From Pseudolabrys sp. (GTDB lineage: Bacteria; Pseudomonadota; Alphaproteobacteria; Rhizobiales; Xanthobacteraceae), in contig JAQSCR010000033.1 in NCBI GenBank assembly GCA_029945495.1, positions 1 to 5,474 of the forward strand: a stretch of DNA of 5,474 nucleotides. The letters are read 5' to 3'. A program made the position numbers and the translations under genes. The notes beneath the pieces were generated by a model that worked only from the letters and a program-made list of their open reading frames with translations, was not told where the DNA came from and searched no databases. Shown here one piece after another: positions 5,353 through 5,474 of this stretch; the first letter of the stretch is position 1, and each line of letters opens with the position of its first letter.

Positions 5353-5433
5353 ATGAGTACGCTTACCGTCAACGACGCGCTTCCGGTCTCCGCCCGTTCC
5401 CCGACGGGTGGCGCCGGAAGCGCGGACTCTTGA
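5353..5433 (+). pseudogene. Start of a probable EmrB-type MFS transporter gene, closed after 26 codons
   Basis: An ATG 15 nt after the emrA stop is where the transporter partner of an emrAB operon normally begins. The frame reads MSTLTVNDALPVSARS, then PTGGAGSADS and TGA at 5431-5433. This polar opening is like the short cytoplasmic tail before the first membrane helix of such transporters, but no helix follows. If one base were added near TCTTGAGC, the reading would continue as SADSW and then SGTPAPPRLRGEVL to the window end, which still does not look like a membrane helix. Possible explanations are a broken gene, interruption by the palindromic repeat that follows, a sequence or assembly error, or a genuine short reading frame. 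The transporter assignment comes from position only. No good Shine-Dalgarno is visible. Confidence 0.4.
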
Positions 5434-5444
5434 GCGGCACGCCG

Positions 5445-5472
5445 GCGCCTCCTCGCTTGCGGGGTGAGGTGC
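5445..5472. repeat. Imperfect GC-rich palindrome at the window end (REP-like)
   Basis: The arms GCGCCTCCTCGC (5445-5456) and GCGGGGTGAGGTGC (5459-5472) fold around TT, with CGC/GCG and CCTC/GAGG as the fully paired blocks and a small bulge between them. The sequence resembles the GC-rich palindromic repeats (around CGCTTGCGGGGTGAGG) often seen between genes in Rhizobiales. That resemblance is from memory and was not searched. It may be the left end of a longer element. Confidence 0.45.
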
Positions 5473-5474
5473 TT

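Overview
The window looks like GC-rich chromosomal DNA of an alphaproteobacterium, most likely Rhizobiales and close to Bradyrhizobium/Rhodopseudomonas/Afipia. This rests on codon use strongly biased to G/C at third positions, the pmbA-inositol monophosphatase pair, a DUF6101-like protein (a family I associate with Bradyrhizobium relatives), and a GC-rich palindromic repeat of rhizobial style at the right end. The placement comes from family knowledge; no search was run.

Left third (1-1731, minus strand): pmbA (tldE), a TldD/TldE protease subunit, is followed with a 14-nt overlap by an inositol-monophosphatase-family phosphatase that is cut by the window edge. The overlap and a strong internal ribosome binding site point to translational coupling in one operon. 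The next ~295 bp hold no convincing gene, only a 12-bp direct repeat and unresolved promoters.

Middle (2027-3202): a DUF6101-like protein with a very Arg-rich tail reads rightward and converges, with 10 bp between stops, on a small leftward secreted protein. A near-perfect 12-bp inverted repeat lies just inside the DUF6101 reading frame. Upstream of the secreted-protein gene is an AT-rich stretch followed by three DnaA-box-like 9-mers spaced about one helical turn apart.

Right part (3203-5474): a self-contained regulated efflux locus. A TetR repressor gene reads left and an EmrA/HlyD-type membrane fusion protein gene reads right. The 215-bp divergent region carries two identical 21-bp palindromes whose centres are 56 bp apart. 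The rightward promoter lies exactly between them, and the left palindrome also touches the -35 of the predicted tetR promoter. The simplest model is that the TetR protein binds both sites, represses the pump and itself, and is released by an unknown ligand. The usual partner, an EmrB-type MFS transporter, appears to start at 5353, but its frame closes after 26 codons and the DNA runs into an imperfect GC-rich palindrome at the window end. The transporter may be broken, moved by an insertion, or affected by a sequence error.

I see no tRNA, rRNA, CRISPR array or transposase. The architecture is mostly of known types. The most noteworthy points are the twin operator arrangement, including its terminator-like second copy, the DnaA-box triplet, the intragenic hairpin and the interrupted transporter.
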